From: Shinella zoogloeoides
GTDB taxonomy: Bacteria; Pseudomonadota; Alphaproteobacteria; Rhizobiales; Rhizobiaceae
NCBI RefSeq assembly: GCF_033705735.1
Contig: NZ_CP131133.1
Location: 62,001 to 126,000 of the forward strand
Reading direction: 5' to 3'
DNA length: 64,000 nucleotides
The translations under genes and the position numbers were made by a program. Below are positions 11,151 through 22,138 of the stretch, piece by piece. Within the stretch, counting starts at the first letter, position 1; every line of letters starts with the position of its first letter. A model generated the notes under the pieces. The model was given only the letters and a program-made list of their open reading frames with translations. It did no database searches and was not told where the DNA came from.

Positions 11151-12272
11151 CTAAATCTGAAGCGTAAACTGGACTGCCTCGTTTTCATCGTCGTCGATAA
11201 AAGACGAGAGTGTCACCCCGAGCAGACGAATCCCCTTCGCGGACGGGAACAACGGGTCGAGAAGCGCGCGAGCCGCGGCTTCGAGTTCATCTGCCGCCGC
11301 GAACGGCGCGATCGATGTTCGGCTGCGGGTGATTTTCTGGAAATCGGCGTATGTCACCTTCAGCGTCACCGTGCGGCCATGGAGGCCCTTGCTTTCGCTA
11401 CGGCGCCAGACCTCCGCAGCGAGCGGCGTGATTTCCGCGCGGGCGGCATCCCGGTCAAAGATATCGACCGTAAACGTATCTTCGACACCCACTGACTTGC
11501 GCGGCCGATCCGGCTGGACCGACCGATGATCGATACCGCGTGCGATGTCGTAGTACCAGGCGCCCGACTTGCCGAAATGCTGCTGAAGAAATGCGAGGGA
11601 CTGTGCCTTCAGGTCCGCGCCGGTCAATATGCCGAGCCGCTCCATCTTCGCGGCGGTCGCTGGCCCCACGCCATGGAATTTCTTGACAGCGAGCCCCTCC
11701 ACAAAGGCCGGTCCGTTCTTCGGCGTGATGACAGCCTGACCGTTGGGCTTGTTCAGGTCGCTCGCCATCTTGGCGAGAAACTTGCAATAGGAAATCCCGG
11801 CCGAGCCGTTGAGCCCGGTGACGTCCTTGATGCGGGCGCGGATCCTGGTGGCGATCTCCGTCGCGATCGGAATGCCCTGCTTGTTGGCCGTGACATCGAG
11901 ATAGGCCTCGTCGAGCGACAATGGCTCGATCAGATCAGTATGCTCGGCGAAGATCGCATGGATCTGCGATGAGACGGCACGATAAACGTCGAAGCGCGGC
12001 GGAACGAAGATCAGATCCGGGCAGCGCCGCTTGGCGGTGATCGACGGAAGTGCGGATCTCACACCGAATTCCCGCGCCTCATAGCTCGCCGCCGCCACCA
12101 CGCCGCGGGCGGCCGCGCCGCCGACAGCAACGGGTTTGCCCCGCAGCTCGGGATTATCGCGTTGTTCGACGGAGGCATAAAACGCATCCATGTCGACATG
12201 GATGATGCGCCGGACCCGCTCCTCCTGGTCCGGTTTCTGCTCCATCATGTCGATCGGCGTGGCGTGCTGCAT
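11151..12272 (-). CDS. dinB: DNA polymerase IV (Y-family translesion polymerase)
   Basis: A 373-aa error-prone polymerase for lesion bypass. The catalytic metal site is intact: HVDMDAFYASVE (Asp27) and EPLSLDEAYLD (Asp121, Glu122). A helix-hairpin-helix segment (KKFHGVGPATAAKMERLG) and little-finger domain follow, and a hydrophobic QFTL near the C-terminus could be the beta-clamp motif. The start lies only 3 bp after the helicase stop, so both come from one message and share the SOS control inferred from the LexA box at 14488. Confidence 0.95.
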   Translation of the reverse strand: MQHATPIDMMEQKPDQEERVRRIIHVDMDAFYASVEQRDNPELRGKPVAVGGAAARGVVAAASYEAREFGVRSALPSITAKRRCPDLIFVPPRFDVYRAVSSQIHAIFAEHTDLIEPLSLDEAYLDVTANKQGIPIATEIATRIRARIKDVTGLNGSAGISYCKFLAKMASDLNKPNGQAVITPKNGPAFVEGLAVKKFHGVGPATAAKMERLGILTGADLKAQSLAFLQQHFGKSGAWYYDIARGIDHRSVQPDRPRKSVGVEDTFTVDIFDRDAARAEITPLAAEVWRRSESKGLHGRTVTLKVTYADFQKITRSRTSIAPFAAADELEAAARALLDPLFPSAKGIRLLGVTLSSFIDDDENEAVQFTLQI

Positions 12273-12275
12273 CGC

Positions 12276-14345
12276 CTATTTCCACATTGACCGCGTGCGC
12301 GCGCCGACATCGATCCGCGTCTGCTTTGCGCTTCGTTCGCTGGCCGCCGCGGCGGTCTTCGGCCAGCTTGTCGTCTCGAAGAACTGTAGGAGCGTGGCCG
12401 GAATGAATCGGGTCCGTGACGCATAGACATGACGATCGCCCTGGGCGTTCTGACCGTGCGTGAAGAATCGCTGCGGGGTGACAAGGGTGAGGTTGTCACG
12501 CGCCCGGGTCATGCCGACATAGAGCAGGCGGCGTTCCTCTTCGAGTTCGGCAGTGGTGCCGGCGCCGAGATCGGAAGGCATGCAACCGTCGACGACGTTG
12601 AGCATGTAAACGGCCCGCCATTCCTGCCCCTTGGCGGAATGGATGGTCGAGAGGATCAGATAATCCTCGTCCAGAAGCGGCACCCCGGCCTGGTCGCTGG
12701 TTGCGTCCGGCGGATCCAGGGTCAGCTCGGTCAGGAAACGTTCGCGGCTCGCATAGCCACTGGCGATCTGTTCGAGCTGCAGCAGGTCATCCTTGCGGGT
12801 GTCGGCATCCTCATGGATGCGGTCGAGATGCGGCTCGTACCACATCCGCACCGTGCCAATTTCAGCAGGCCAGCCGGCTTCGGCCTTTCGCAAAGCCGTG
12901 ACCAGCGTGACAAAGGCGGGCCAGTCGTCGCCGGTCTTGGCGGGCGCCGGGATTTCGGCGAGCGACTGCAACGGCTCGGGATCAACCGCGATCGTGTCGA
13001 GGATCTTGCCGGCCAGCTTCGGCCCGATGCCAGGTAGAAGTTTCAAGACCCGGAAGCCGGCAACCCGGTCGCGCGGGTTCTGTGCGAACCGCATGACCGC
13101 CAGCATGTCCTTGACGTGAGCGGCATCAAGAAACTTGAGACCGCCGAATTTCACGAACGGGATGTTTCTGCGGGTGAGTTCTATCTCCAGCGCGTTGCAG
13201 TGACTGGAGGTCCGAAACAGCACCGCCTGCTGCTTCAGCGTCATGCCGATCTCGCGGTTGGCGAGCACCTGCTCGACAATATAGGCGGCCTGGTCGACCT
13301 CGTCCTTGACGGTGACCAGCATCGGCCGCTGCTCGGAGGCGCGGTCGGTCCAGAGGTTTTTCGTATAGCGCTCCCGTGCCAGCTCGATGACGCCGTTGGC
13401 GGCGGCCAGGATCGGCTGCGTCGAACGATAATTGCGGTCGAGCGTGATAATGTCGGCGGGTTTCGGGGAAAATTCCTTCGGAAAATCGAGGATGTTGCGA
13501 ATGGTCGCCGCGCGGAAGGAATAGATCGATTGTGCGTCGTCGCCGACGACGGTTAGGCCGCGGCCGCCGGGCGCCAGAGACATCAGGATCAACGCCTGCA
13601 GGCGATTGGTGTCCTGATATTCGTCGACGAGGATGTGGTCGAAACGGTTGCCGACGTCCTCGGCCAGCTCCGGCTCGGAAACCATCTGCGCCCAGTAGAG
13701 CAAGAGGTCGTCGTAATCCAGGACGTTCTGCGCCTGCTTCGCTTCCGTGTAGGCGGCGAACAGCTGCTTCAATTGCTCCTCCCATTCCAGCACCCAAGGA
13801 TACGAGGACTTCAGGATATCCTTGATCGAAGCCTCCGAATTGACCACCCGCGAATAGATCGCGATGCAGGTGCTTTTGGTGGGAAACCGGCTCTGCTTGC
13901 TGGAAAATCCCAAATCGTGCCGGACGAGGTTCATCAGATCAGCGCTGTCCTCGCGATCATGGATGGTGAAGTCGACGCTGAGGCCGATCTGCTCGGCATA
14001 CATGCGCAACAGCCGCGCGCCGATCCCATGGAACGTGCCGGCCCAGGCGAGTGCGTCTGTCATGATGGCGGCATTGTCGCCGAGCACCTGCCGGCAGATG
14101 CGCTGCACCCGACGCGCCATTTCTGACGCGGCACGGCGGGAAAAGGTCATCAGCAGGATACGGCGCGGATCGGCGCCGTTGACGATCAGATGCGCGACCC
14201 GGTGGGCCAGCGTGTTGGTCTTGCCGCTGCCCGCGCCAGCGATGATCAGCAGAGGGCCGCCGATCTTTCCGTCTGGCAGGCCGATACCGTGCTCGACGGC
14301 TTCCCGTTGCCGGTCGTTGAGTTTTTCGAGATGAGCCGCCGCCAT
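12276..14345 (-). CDS. UvrD/PcrA-like superfamily 1 DNA helicase
   Basis: A 689-aa 3'-5' DNA helicase. Motifs in order: Q-motif LNDRQREAVEHG, Walker A AGAGSGKT (residues 36-43), motif Ia LLMTFSRRAASEM, TFHGIGARLLR, motif II LVDEYQDTN, motif III VVGDDAQSIYSFRAA, motif IV LDRNYRSTQPIL, motif V LSTIHSAKGQEWRAVYML and motif VI LLYVGMTRARDNL. The start is MAAAHLEKL at 14345. It heads the leftward helicase-dinB-SRAP operon, opposite imuA. It is shorter than housekeeping UvrD and probably a dedicated damage-response helicase. Confidence 0.92.
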   Translation of the reverse strand: MAAAHLEKLNDRQREAVEHGIGLPDGKIGGPLLIIAGAGSGKTNTLAHRVAHLIVNGADPRRILLMTFSRRAASEMARRVQRICRQVLGDNAAIMTDALAWAGTFHGIGARLLRMYAEQIGLSVDFTIHDREDSADLMNLVRHDLGFSSKQSRFPTKSTCIAIYSRVVNSEASIKDILKSSYPWVLEWEEQLKQLFAAYTEAKQAQNVLDYDDLLLYWAQMVSEPELAEDVGNRFDHILVDEYQDTNRLQALILMSLAPGGRGLTVVGDDAQSIYSFRAATIRNILDFPKEFSPKPADIITLDRNYRSTQPILAAANGVIELARERYTKNLWTDRASEQRPMLVTVKDEVDQAAYIVEQVLANREIGMTLKQQAVLFRTSSHCNALEIELTRRNIPFVKFGGLKFLDAAHVKDMLAVMRFAQNPRDRVAGFRVLKLLPGIGPKLAGKILDTIAVDPEPLQSLAEIPAPAKTGDDWPAFVTLVTALRKAEAGWPAEIGTVRMWYEPHLDRIHEDADTRKDDLLQLEQIASGYASRERFLTELTLDPPDATSDQAGVPLLDEDYLILSTIHSAKGQEWRAVYMLNVVDGCMPSDLGAGTTAELEEERRLLYVGMTRARDNLTLVTPQRFFTHGQNAQGDRHVYASRTRFIPATLLQFFETTSWPKTAAAASERSAKQTRIDVGARTRSMWK

Positions 14346-14487
14346 TTGTCCCCAGACGCCATAAGAAAAATTTCCTACCCCTCCGATCGCCGGATATCTC
14401 CTTGATGCAGCTAAGGGATTCGTTTCAACGACTTAGCCGAGGGGCAGCTTCCGGAGCGAAGGCCCGATTGACTCAGTTGGGCAATCG

Positions 14488-14502
14488 GAACAAATAATGA
14501 AC
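14488..14502. promoter_or_regulatory. LexA (SOS) box, alphaproteobacterial type
   Basis: GAACAAATAATGAAC is a direct repeat GAAC-N7-GAAC, the reverse complement of the GTTC-N7-GTTC LexA operator known in alphaproteobacteria. It lies 51 bp upstream of imuA and 143 bp upstream of the divergent helicase. It is the only exact match noticed in this gap, so it may serve imuA mainly or both operons. Confidence 0.85.
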
Positions 14503-14552
14503 ATATCAGCTTAAAGAACCGCTGGAAACCCTGAAGGAGCAACAATTCTGCC

Positions 14553-15311
14553 GTGGCCAACCATGCCCTCAACCCCGTGCTGGCCGAGCTTCGCGAGCGC
14601 ATCGAGCAGCTCGAAGGCGGTGCGACGCGCGCGCGTCAGGTGCTGCCTTTCGGCGTCACTGAGGTCGATCGGGCATTGCCGGGCGGAGGGCTCGCCTTCG
14701 GGGCGCTGCACGAGATCGCCGGCGGCGGGGGAGGGACGGTCGACGGGGCTGCGGCCGCGCTGTTCGTGGCGGGCATCGCGGCGCGGGCCGGCGGCAAGGT
14801 GCTCTGGTGCATGGCGCGCCCGGACCTGTTTTTCCCGGCAGTAACGCAGGCCGGGCTCCACCCGGATCGTGTGGTGTTTTGCGAAAGCGACCGTGAAGAG
14901 CAGGTGTTGGATGCGATGGAGCAGGGCCTGTCGTTTCGCGGCCTCGTGGTCGTCGTCGGTGAACTCGTCCGTCTGCCGATGACGGCCTCGCGACGCCTGC
15001 AGCTGGCGGCCGAGAAAACCGGCGCCATGGGCATCGTGCTCCGGCGATGGCGACGACAGAACGAGGCTTCGGACTATGGGCAGCCGACCGCCTCGACGAC
15101 GCGGTGGCGCATCAGCACCCTGCCGTCACAAAGACTGCCGGTGGCTGGCGTTGGCAGGGCGCGCTGGCTGGCGGAGCTGATGCGCGTCAAGGCCGGCGAA
15201 TGCGCCGAATTCGAAATTGGAGCCCCCGATGCCAAGGGTCGTATCTGTCTACTTCCCACAGCTCTCGACCGAGCGGATCAGACGGCACGCTGGCGAAGCC
15301 TTGCCGGCTGA
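14553..15311 (+). CDS. imuA: ImuA, accessory factor of the mutasome
   Basis: A 252-aa RecA/SulA-like protein that works with ImuB and DnaE2 in damage-induced mutagenesis. Features are LPFGVTEVDRALPGGGLAFGALHEI near residues 31-56, the region replacing the RecA ATP site, and GKVLWCMARPDLFFPAV. It begins with GTG at 14553 after GAAGGAGCAACAATTCTGCC. The 3' end overlaps the start of imuB, so translation is coupled. An exact Walker A lysine is not seen, as in other ImuA proteins. Control is by the LexA box just upstream. Confidence 0.9.
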   Translation: MANHALNPVLAELRERIEQLEGGATRARQVLPFGVTEVDRALPGGGLAFGALHEIAGGGGGTVDGAAAALFVAGIAARAGGKVLWCMARPDLFFPAVTQAGLHPDRVVFCESDREEQVLDAMEQGLSFRGLVVVVGELVRLPMTASRRLQLAAEKTGAMGIVLRRWRRQNEASDYGQPTASTTRWRISTLPSQRLPVAGVGRARWLAELMRVKAGECAEFEIGAPDAKGRICLLPTALDRADQTARWRSLAG

Positions 15312-16743
15312 CAAGCCGCTGGTCGTCGTTGCCCGTCGCGGCTCGAAGCGCTGGATTTCTGCTGCCGATCCGACAGCCCTGAAACTCGGCCTGCGCATCG
15401 GCATGGCCGCCAGCAAGGCGCAGGCCATGGTCGCCGACCTCATCATGGTCGATGCGGCCCCGGCCGAAGATGCCGCCGCGCTGGAGCGGCTGGCGCTCTG
15501 GACGCTGCGGCAATATAGCCCCGTCGTCGCGGTCGATGGCGCCGACGGTCTCGTCATCGACACCGAGGGCGCCGATCACCTGCACGGCGGCGAGGCGCTG
15601 CTCGTGTCGGGTCTCGTCAATCTGCTGCGCGGCCGCGGGCTGACAGCGCGTGTCGCCGTGGCCGACACCTTGGGCGCCGCGCATGCGCTTGCCCGGCTGC
15701 TTGCGGCCGAAACGACCGTCGTGCCTAAAGACAATGTGACGAAGGCGGTCATCGACCTGCCGATCGTCGCGCTGCGGCTGCCGGCGGAGATCGTCCAGGG
15801 CCTGCGTGTGCTCGGCATCGATACGATCGGCCAGCTTTCGGCCATGCCGCGCGCGCCGCTGACGTTGCGGTTCGGGCCGGAACCGGCACGTCGGCTGGAT
15901 CAGATGTTCGGCCGGATCGCCGAGCCGATCGAGCCGATCCGCACGCCGGAGCTGATCGACGTCACGAAGAATTTTGCCGAACCGATCGGCGCGCCCGAGA
16001 CCATCGCCAAGTATGTCTGCCGGCTGGTCGGCCAGCTCTCGGCCCGGCTGGCGGAAAACGGTCTCGGCGCGCGACGCTGCGATCTCTTTGTTCATCGCGT
16101 CGACAATACAAGGCAGCATCTCCGTGCCGGCCTTGCCAAACCCGTTCGTGACCCGGCACGGCTGTCGAAGCTTCTCTGCGACCGCATCGAGACCATCGAT
16201 CCCGGTTTTGGCATCGAGAAGCTGGTGTTGGTCGCCGTCTTCGCCGAGCCGCTCGAGGAAAGGCAGGTTGCCTCATCACTCATCGAGGAGGAGATCGCCG
16301 ACATCACACCGCTGGTCGACATTCTCGGCAATCGTGGCCACCGGCTCTTTCGCGTCGCGCCCGTCGCCTCCGATGTGCCGGAGCGTTCGGTCCGGCGCAT
16401 CGCGGCGACCGCGCCTGACATCGGCGAGGCCTGGGCCGTCAAATGGCCGCGGCCGACACGGCTGTTCGCCAACCCGGAACGCATCGAGGTGATCGCGCTG
16501 CTGCCGGACCAGCCGCCGGCGGTGTTCACCTGGCGCGGCAAGCGCCGAAAGGTCGTGCGCGCCGACGGGCCGGAGCGGATTTTTGGCGAATGGTGGCGCA
16601 GGCCCCGCGAGTTCCAGGCGGTCAGGGACTATTTCGTGGTCGAGGACGAGCTTGGCGAACGCTACTGGGTCTATCGGGCCGGCGACGGCATCGATCCGGA
16701 AACCGGCTCCCACCTCTGGTTCGTGCATGGGGTGTTCGGATGA
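15229..16743 (+). CDS. imuB: ImuB, catalytically inactive Y-family polymerase homologue
   Basis: A 504-aa adaptor that links DnaE2 to the beta clamp. The Y-family fold is recognisable ([49 protein letters not shown]), but the acidic metal ligands of true polymerases are absent: VYFPQL stands where a D-x-D-x-F motif would be. The ATG at 15229 is preferred to a TTG at 15217. It overlaps imuA by 83 bp and meets dnaE2 in an ATGA overlap. The C-terminus carries the tail needed for protein contacts in this family. Confidence 0.93.
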   Translation: MPRVVSVYFPQLSTERIRRHAGEALPADKPLVVVARRGSKRWISAADPTALKLGLRIGMAASKAQAMVADLIMVDAAPAEDAAALERLALWTLRQYSPVVAVDGADGLVIDTEGADHLHGGEALLVSGLVNLLRGRGLTARVAVADTLGAAHALARLLAAETTVVPKDNVTKAVIDLPIVALRLPAEIVQGLRVLGIDTIGQLSAMPRAPLTLRFGPEPARRLDQMFGRIAEPIEPIRTPELIDVTKNFAEPIGAPETIAKYVCRLVGQLSARLAENGLGARRCDLFVHRVDNTRQHLRAGLAKPVRDPARLSKLLCDRIETIDPGFGIEKLVLVAVFAEPLEERQVASSLIEEEIADITPLVDILGNRGHRLFRVAPVASDVPERSVRRIAATAPDIGEAWAVKWPRPTRLFANPERIEVIALLPDQPPAVFTWRGKRRKVVRADGPERIFGEWWRRPREFQAVRDYFVVEDELGERYWVYRAGDGIDPETGSHLWFVHGVFG

Positions 16744-19700
16744 GATACGCCGAGCTTCAGGTCACGACACACTTTTCATTTCTCCGCGGGGCGTCCAGCG
16801 CCGAGGAGTTGTTCGCCACGGCGGCCGCGCTCGGCATCGATGCCCTTGGCGTCGCCGACCGCAACAGCCTCGCCGGCATCGTGCGCGCCTGGGAGGCGGC
16901 CAAGGCGACCGGCATTCGGCTCGTCGTCGGTTGCCGGCTCGATCTTACGGACGGCATGTCGATCCTCGTCTATCCGATGGACCGACCGGCCTACTCGCGG
17001 CTGACGCGGCTACTGTCGCTTGGCAAGGCGCGCGGCGGCAAGGGCAAGTGCCTGATCGAATTCACTGATGTCGCCGAGCACGCCGCCGGCATGATCGGGG
17101 TACTCGTGCCCGACGAGGCCGACGAGACCTGCGGCGTGCAGCTGCGCAAGATGGCCGAACTCTTCGGCGACCGCGCCTATGTCAGCCTCTGCCTGCGGCG
17201 CCGGCCGAACGACCGCATGCGCCTCCACGGCATTGCCACCATGGCCGCCCGCTTCAAGGTGCGCACCGTCGTCACCAATGATGTGCTCTTCCACGAATCG
17301 AGCCGCCGTCAGCTGCAGGATGTCGTGACCTGCATCCGCACCCGCACCTCCATCGATGATGTCGGCTTCGACCGGGAGCGTCATGCCGATCGTTATCTCA
17401 AGGCGCCGGAGGAAATGCACCGGCTCTTTGCCGAGTATCCGGAAGCGCTCGACCGAACGCGCGAGATCGTCGATCGGTGCAAGTTCGATCTCGGTGAGCT
17501 GCAATACCAGTATCCTGAAGAAGCGATCGTGCCGGGACTCGATCCGCAGCAGTCGCTCGTCAAGTTCACCTGGGAGGGAGCCGCCAATCGCTATCCCGAG
17601 GGTGTTCCCGACAAGGTCCAAAAATCCCTGCAGGATGAACTCGAACTGATCCGGGTGATGAATTATGCGCCCTATTTTCTGACGGTCTTTTCGATCGTCC
17701 GCTTCGCCCGGTCGAAGAGCATTCTCTGCCAGGGCAGGGGCTCGGCCGCCAATTCGGCGGTCTGCTACTGCCTTGGCGTCACCTCCATCGACCCTGATAC
17801 CAACGACCTGCTGTTTGAACGCTTCATCAGCCAGGAGCGGGACGAACCGCCGGATATCGACGTCGATTTTGAGCACGAGAGGAGGGAGGAGGTCATCCAG
17901 TGGATCTACAACACCTACGGCCGCAGCAAGGCTGCCCTCTGTTCCACCGTGACGCGATACCGTGCGAAAGGTGCGTTGCGCGACGTCGGCAAGGCCCTCG
18001 GCCTGCCGGAGGACATGAACGGCCAGCTTTCATCTGGCGTCTGGGGCTGGTCGGAAGGTGTGTCCGAGCGCCAGGTCCGGGAAAACAACCTCAACGCAGC
18101 CGATTATCGGCTGAAGCTGACCCTGGAACTCGCGCAGCAACTGATGGGCGCACCGCGCCATCTCGGCCAGCATCCGGGTGGGTTTGTGCTGACGCATGAC
18201 CGGCTCGACGATCTCGTGCCGATCGAACCGGCGCGCATGGACGATCGCCAGGTGATCGAGTGGGACAAGGACGATATCGAGGCGCTGAAATTCATGAAGG
18301 TGGACGTCCTGGCGCTGGGCATGCTGACCTGCATGGCCAAGGCTTTTGCGCTGATGGCCGCGCACAAGGGCGAGGTATGGGATCTCGCGTCCATTCCTTC
18401 CGAGGATCCTCGCACCTACGCGATGATCCGCAAGGCGGATACTTTGGGTACATTTCAGATCGAAAGCCGGGCACAGATGTCGATGTTGCCGCGCCTGAAG
18501 CCGCGCACATTTTATGATCTGGTCATTCAGGTGGCGATTGTCAGGCCGGGGCCGATCCAGGGCGATATGGTGCATCCCTATCTTCGTCGACGCGAGGGCA
18601 AGGAGCCGGTCGACTATCCGACGCCCGAATTGGAGGCGGTGCTTTCGAAAACGCTCGGTATCCCGCTGTTTCAAGAGTCGGCGATGAAAGTCGCTATGGT
18701 CTGCGCCGGTTTTAGTGGCGGCGAGGCCGACCAACTGCGGAAATCCATGGCGACTTTCAAGTTCTCGGGCGGTGTCTCGAAGTTCAAGGACAAGCTGATC
18801 GCCGGCATGGTCAAGAACGGTTACTCGGCCGAGTTCGCCGAAAACACGTTTTCGCAGTTGGAAGGCTTTGGTTCCTACGGCTTTCCTGAGAGCCACGCCG
18901 CCAGTTTCGCGCTGATTGCTTATGCGTCGAGCTGGGTCAAATGCCATCACCCGGACGCCTTCTGCGCCTCGCTGCTGAATTCGCAGCCGATGGGTTTTTA
19001 CGCGCCAGCCCAGATCGTGAGGGATGCCGCTCAGCACGGCGTTGTAATCAGGCCCGTCTGCGTCAATGCCTCGCGCTGGGACTGCACGCTCGAGAACATC
19101 GAAGGAAGCCGTCATTGCGCCGTCCGTCTCGGCATGCGGATGGTCAAAGGACTCTCGACGGCAGATGCCGCTCGCATCGTGGCCGCACGCGCTGACGAAC
19201 CTTTCTCCTCTGCCGACGATCTCTGGCGGCGATCGGGCGTGCCGACGGCCGCGCTGGTGAAACTGGCCGAAGCCGATGCGTTCCTCCCGTCATTGCAGCT
19301 TCAGCGCCGCGACGCGCTATGGGCGATCAAGGCACTGCGCGACGAGCCGCTGGAGCTTTGGGCCGCGGCCGCCGACCGCGAGGCGCGCCAGGTCGCGGAA
19401 ATGCAGGAGCCATCGATTGCCTTGCCCTCGATGAGGGCAGAGCACGAGGTCGTCGAGGACTATGCCCACACCGGCCTCACCCTTCGCCAGCACCCGATCG
19501 CCTTTCTCCGCAACGACCTTCGCCGGAAGGGCATGGTCACATGCGCCGAGGCCATGGCGGCGCGCGACGGTCGCTGGCTGATGACCGGCGGCCTGGTGCT
19601 CGTTCGCCAGCGGCCGGGCTCGGCCAAGGGTGTCATGTTCCTGACCATCGAGGACGAGACCGGCATCGTCAACGCGGTGGTCTGGCCGACGCTGTTCGAG

Positions 19701-20000
19701 CGCCAGCGCCGCGTTCTTCTCTCGGCTTCGATGATGGCAATCAACGGAAAAATTCAGCGGGAAGGGGAGTTGGTGCATCTGGTGGCGCAACGGCTGTTCG
19801 ACCTATCAGAGGATCTCGGCCGACTGGGCGAGCGGGACGAGCAGTTTCCCCTGCCCCACGGAAGGGGTGATGAGTTCGCGCGCGGCAATGGTGCGCCGGA
19901 TCCGCGCGAGCGGTCGAAGGCGGCGGCGCCGACGCGCGAGATCTACGTGCCAGACCTCCTCATTGATCGGCTGAAGGTGAAAAGCCGGAATTTTCATTGA
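16740..20000 (+). CDS. dnaE2: Error-prone DNA polymerase DnaE2 (ImuC)
   Basis: A C-family polymerase of 1086 aa that performs SOS translesion synthesis. It starts at ATG 16740, overlapping the imuB stop. The PHP domain opens with [17 protein letters not shown] and [10 protein letters not shown]; polymerase motifs include [31 protein letters not shown] with the catalytic acidic pair, and [12 protein letters not shown]. An OB-fold segment lies near the end ([20 protein letters not shown]). The length is normal for DnaE2 and shorter than replicative DnaE. With imuA and imuB it forms the canonical cassette; no frame damage is visible. Confidence 0.96.
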   Translation: MRYAELQVTTHFSFLRGASSAEELFATAAALGIDALGVADRNSLAGIVRAWEAAKATGIRLVVGCRLDLTDGMSILVYPMDRPAYSRLTRLLSLGKARGGKGKCLIEFTDVAEHAAGMIGVLVPDEADETCGVQLRKMAELFGDRAYVSLCLRRRPNDRMRLHGIATMAARFKVRTVVTNDVLFHESSRRQLQDVVTCIRTRTSIDDVGFDRERHADRYLKAPEEMHRLFAEYPEALDRTREIVDRCKFDLGELQYQYPEEAIVPGLDPQQSLVKFTWEGAANRYPEGVPDKVQKSLQDELELIRVMNYAPYFLTVFSIVRFARSKSILCQGRGSAANSAVCYCLGVTSIDPDTNDLLFERFISQERDEPPDIDVDFEHERREEVIQWIYNTYGRSKAALCSTVTRYRAKGALRDVGKALGLPEDMNGQLSSGVWGWSEGVSERQVRENNLNAADYRLKLTLELAQQLMGAPRHLGQHPGGFVLTHDRLDDLVPIEPARMDDRQVIEWDKDDIEALKFMKVDVLALGMLTCMAKAFALMAAHKGEVWDLASIPSEDPRTYAMIRKADTLGTFQIESRAQMSMLPRLKPRTFYDLVIQVAIVRPGPIQGDMVHPYLRRREGKEPVDYPTPELEAVLSKTLGIPLFQESAMKVAMVCAGFSGGEADQLRKSMATFKFSGGVSKFKDKLIAGMVKNGYSAEFAENTFSQLEGFGSYGFPESHAASFALIAYASSWVKCHHPDAFCASLLNSQPMGFYAPAQIVRDAAQHGVVIRPVCVNASRWDCTLENIEGSRHCAVRLGMRMVKGLSTADAARIVAARADEPFSSADDLWRRSGVPTAALVKLAEADAFLPSLQLQRRDALWAIKALRDEPLELWAAAADREARQVAEMQEPSIALPSMRAEHEVVEDYAHTGLTLRQHPIAFLRNDLRRKGMVTCAEAMAARDGRWLMTGGLVLVRQRPGSAKGVMFLTIEDETGIVNAVVWPTLFERQRRVLLSASMMAINGKIQREGELVHLVAQRLFDLSEDLGRLGERDEQFPLPHGRGDEFARGNGAPDPRERSKAAAPTREIYVPDLLIDRLKVKSRNFH

Positions 20001-20056
20001 CGCGGGGCCGACATCTGGCGCCCGCGATTGGTGGAAACGATCCTTGAGCACATAGG

Positions 20057-21007
20057 TCAGATATTGCCTCCTCCTGAGTCCCTGTGTGCCGCTGACACAA
20101 TCTGTTCGATCTCACGCCGCTGTTCGGCATGTTTCATGGGGTTCTGTTCTTTCAACTTCTGTAGGTTCAGAAGCTTCCAGCGGACGGCCGGAAGCTCCGC
20201 AGCCTGGCGTAATCCAATCGCCGCGAAATCTGGTTCGCCGTCGTGAAGCGACAACAAGAAGTGCGCCCCCCTGTCGTCAAGCTTTGCGAGGATGTCCGTT
20301 GTCATTCGGTCCCTCACTGTTTTCAGATCGTCGAGGCTGATGGGCTCAATCGTCATCCCCTCGAATTCTTTCACGAAGGCTTCGTCGAGATCCGCAAGCG
20401 AGGGTTTGATCAGTTCGTGCGGCGGGCGTCCGGAACTGGCGACATAGATCAGAAATGTCCGGAAAAGCGCGTCGGTCAGCCCTTCGTTTTCATAGAGGAG
20501 CTTAACGTCGAAGAGGTCTCGCGGGTGCTGTCGGTCCACCGCCGCATGGAGCTTTCCGCCGAACAGGTCTTCGAACGAGACGACCTGCATCTCGGCGAAG
20601 CCGAACGCCTCCTCGACTTTCTCGCTCACGCGGCGCAGTTTCGGCGGATGGACAGTGCCCCTCGCGACCGGGGAGGTTTCGACCTTGATTTCTGCGTTGC
20701 CCTGCCGGACGAGCAGGCGGGTGTCGTTGTTGCCGCCGCCGGCGATCCTTTGGACGTTCACACCGCGTAGGTTGCGCATCAAGTCTTCGCGGATGTGCTC
20801 CAGTATCGTGTCGATGTTTTCCAGCGTCGTTTCACGGTCCTCGATCGGCAGATAGGTCAAGTCGATGTCGACCGAGAGCCGCGGCATGTCGCGATAGAAG
20901 AGGTTGATCGCGGTCCCGCCCTTCAGGGCGAAGGCGTCGTGGCGGGCGATGAAAGGAAGGGTCCGCACCAGGAGGTCGACCTGGCGGATGTATTGTTCAC
21001 GGGCCAT
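20057..21007 (-). CDS. abiEii: AbiEii-type nucleotidyltransferase toxin
   Basis: A 316-aa toxin of the type IV AbiE system. The nucleotidyltransferase signature is clear: ALKGGTAINLFY (Gly30-Gly31) followed by SVDIDLTYL (Asp47, Asp49). Further conserved blocks are LFGGKLHAAVDRQHPRDLFDVKLL and RPPHELIKP. It overlaps the antitoxin gene upstream by 11 bp and is co-transcribed with it. AbiE modules give phage resistance by abortive infection and also stabilise plasmids; either use fits here between the SOS island and the transfer-associated region. Confidence 0.9.
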   Translation of the reverse strand: MAREQYIRQVDLLVRTLPFIARHDAFALKGGTAINLFYRDMPRLSVDIDLTYLPIEDRETTLENIDTILEHIREDLMRNLRGVNVQRIAGGGNNDTRLLVRQGNAEIKVETSPVARGTVHPPKLRRVSEKVEEAFGFAEMQVVSFEDLFGGKLHAAVDRQHPRDLFDVKLLYENEGLTDALFRTFLIYVASSGRPPHELIKPSLADLDEAFVKEFEGMTIEPISLDDLKTVRDRMTTDILAKLDDRGAHFLLSLHDGEPDFAAIGLRQAAELPAVRWKLLNLQKLKEQNPMKHAEQRREIEQIVSAAHRDSGGGNI

Positions 21008-21851
21008 TCGGGATTTCCTTTGGCATCAAGTCGGCCGGGACTGTGATGCGGTAGATAGGGTGCAGCCGACCGCCCGGCGTCAGCGCCCGGTCGCCCTTGC
21101 CGAGATCGATGGACGAAATGTCGATGTGCCGGCGCCACGCATGATTATGCTTGTCGGCAAACACGAAGAAGAGGCGCTTGGTTTTGACGCTCCGGCATAG
21201 GGTGAGGAGCGTCGTCATCAATCTCGGGCGTAGATTGGCGAGGCTCTCGAAGGCCACGTCCACCTTGTGGAAGCTTTCGTTCTTCGGGACCTCATCAAGC
21301 ATTTCGAGGATCGCGCGCTCGGGCGAGGACATTGGCATTGGCCAGCGCCATGGGCTTTGTGCCAGTTCCGGATCCTCGTCGTTGGAAAGGTCGAAATCCG
21401 CATCGTCTACGCCGGTCACTCCTTCGCCGAACAGGACGTTGCTCTTGGTCTTCACATCGGCGTCCGTCCGCAGCTTCGATAGCCACGCTGGGATATCGGA
21501 TCCGTAGAGGTAGAGGGCGAATTCGCCGCCGAACGATAGGTAATGAGCATGTCCCCGCAGAGAGAGGACGCTCGCCCCACCGACATGGAATTTACGCCGC
21601 ATGAGCCAGACGGCCGAGAGAAGCGGTATTTTCCAGCCGCCAACGGCCTCTGGATTGGTGTCCGAGGAAAACGGACGACGGTAGACGCCCGACATGACCG
21701 GCTCGAGCCAGCCTTGTTTGACATAGCCTGAGACGGACTGCCGCGAGATGGCATGACGAGCCATCCACCGGGAATCCACCAGAAAGCCAGGGGGGACTTG
21801 CTGGAGAAGCTGCTTTAGCTTTGTCTCTGATTGTCCATTCATGTTTGACAT
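20997..21851 (-). CDS. abiEi: AbiEi-type antitoxin (type IV TA)
   Basis: A 284-aa antitoxin with an N-terminal winged-helix segment (RHAISRQSVSGYVKQGWLEPVMSGVYRRP) that in AbiE systems binds the promoter and represses the operon, and a larger C-terminal domain. The ATG at 21851 and another at 21842 are both possible starts. A CATAAT -10-like hexamer directly abuts 21851, which could mean a very short leader or use of the second ATG. A TTGACA lies further upstream, not ideally spaced. The gene precedes the toxin as expected. Confidence 0.85.
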   Translation of the reverse strand: MSNMNGQSETKLKQLLQQVPPGFLVDSRWMARHAISRQSVSGYVKQGWLEPVMSGVYRRPFSSDTNPEAVGGWKIPLLSAVWLMRRKFHVGGASVLSLRGHAHYLSFGGEFALYLYGSDIPAWLSKLRTDADVKTKSNVLFGEGVTGVDDADFDLSNDEDPELAQSPWRWPMPMSSPERAILEMLDEVPKNESFHKVDVAFESLANLRPRLMTTLLTLCRSVKTKRLFFVFADKHNHAWRRHIDISSIDLGKGDRALTPGGRLHPIYRITVPADLMPKEIPNGP

Positions 21852-22138
21852 TATGGCATAGGATTAAAGTTTGCACGAGTCTTGCTTTACGTATGCGCTA
21901 TTTTGTCAACGCAGGTTTGACCATGTGCATCGATCTCAAAGCTTGAGCCGTGCGCGCCTGCAGCCAGGTCGCGGGGACTATGGCCATGTCGGGCCAACCC
22001 TGCGCCAGTACATAGCGCTGGGGATGGATTTTGTGAGGGCGTTTGGTAGTTTTGAAGTACCCTTGCGGCGTCTGGAGGAGCCGACCTTTGCCAACGTGGC
22101 CGAAAGAGAAATTGTTGAAGCACGGGCCAGACCTTCCG

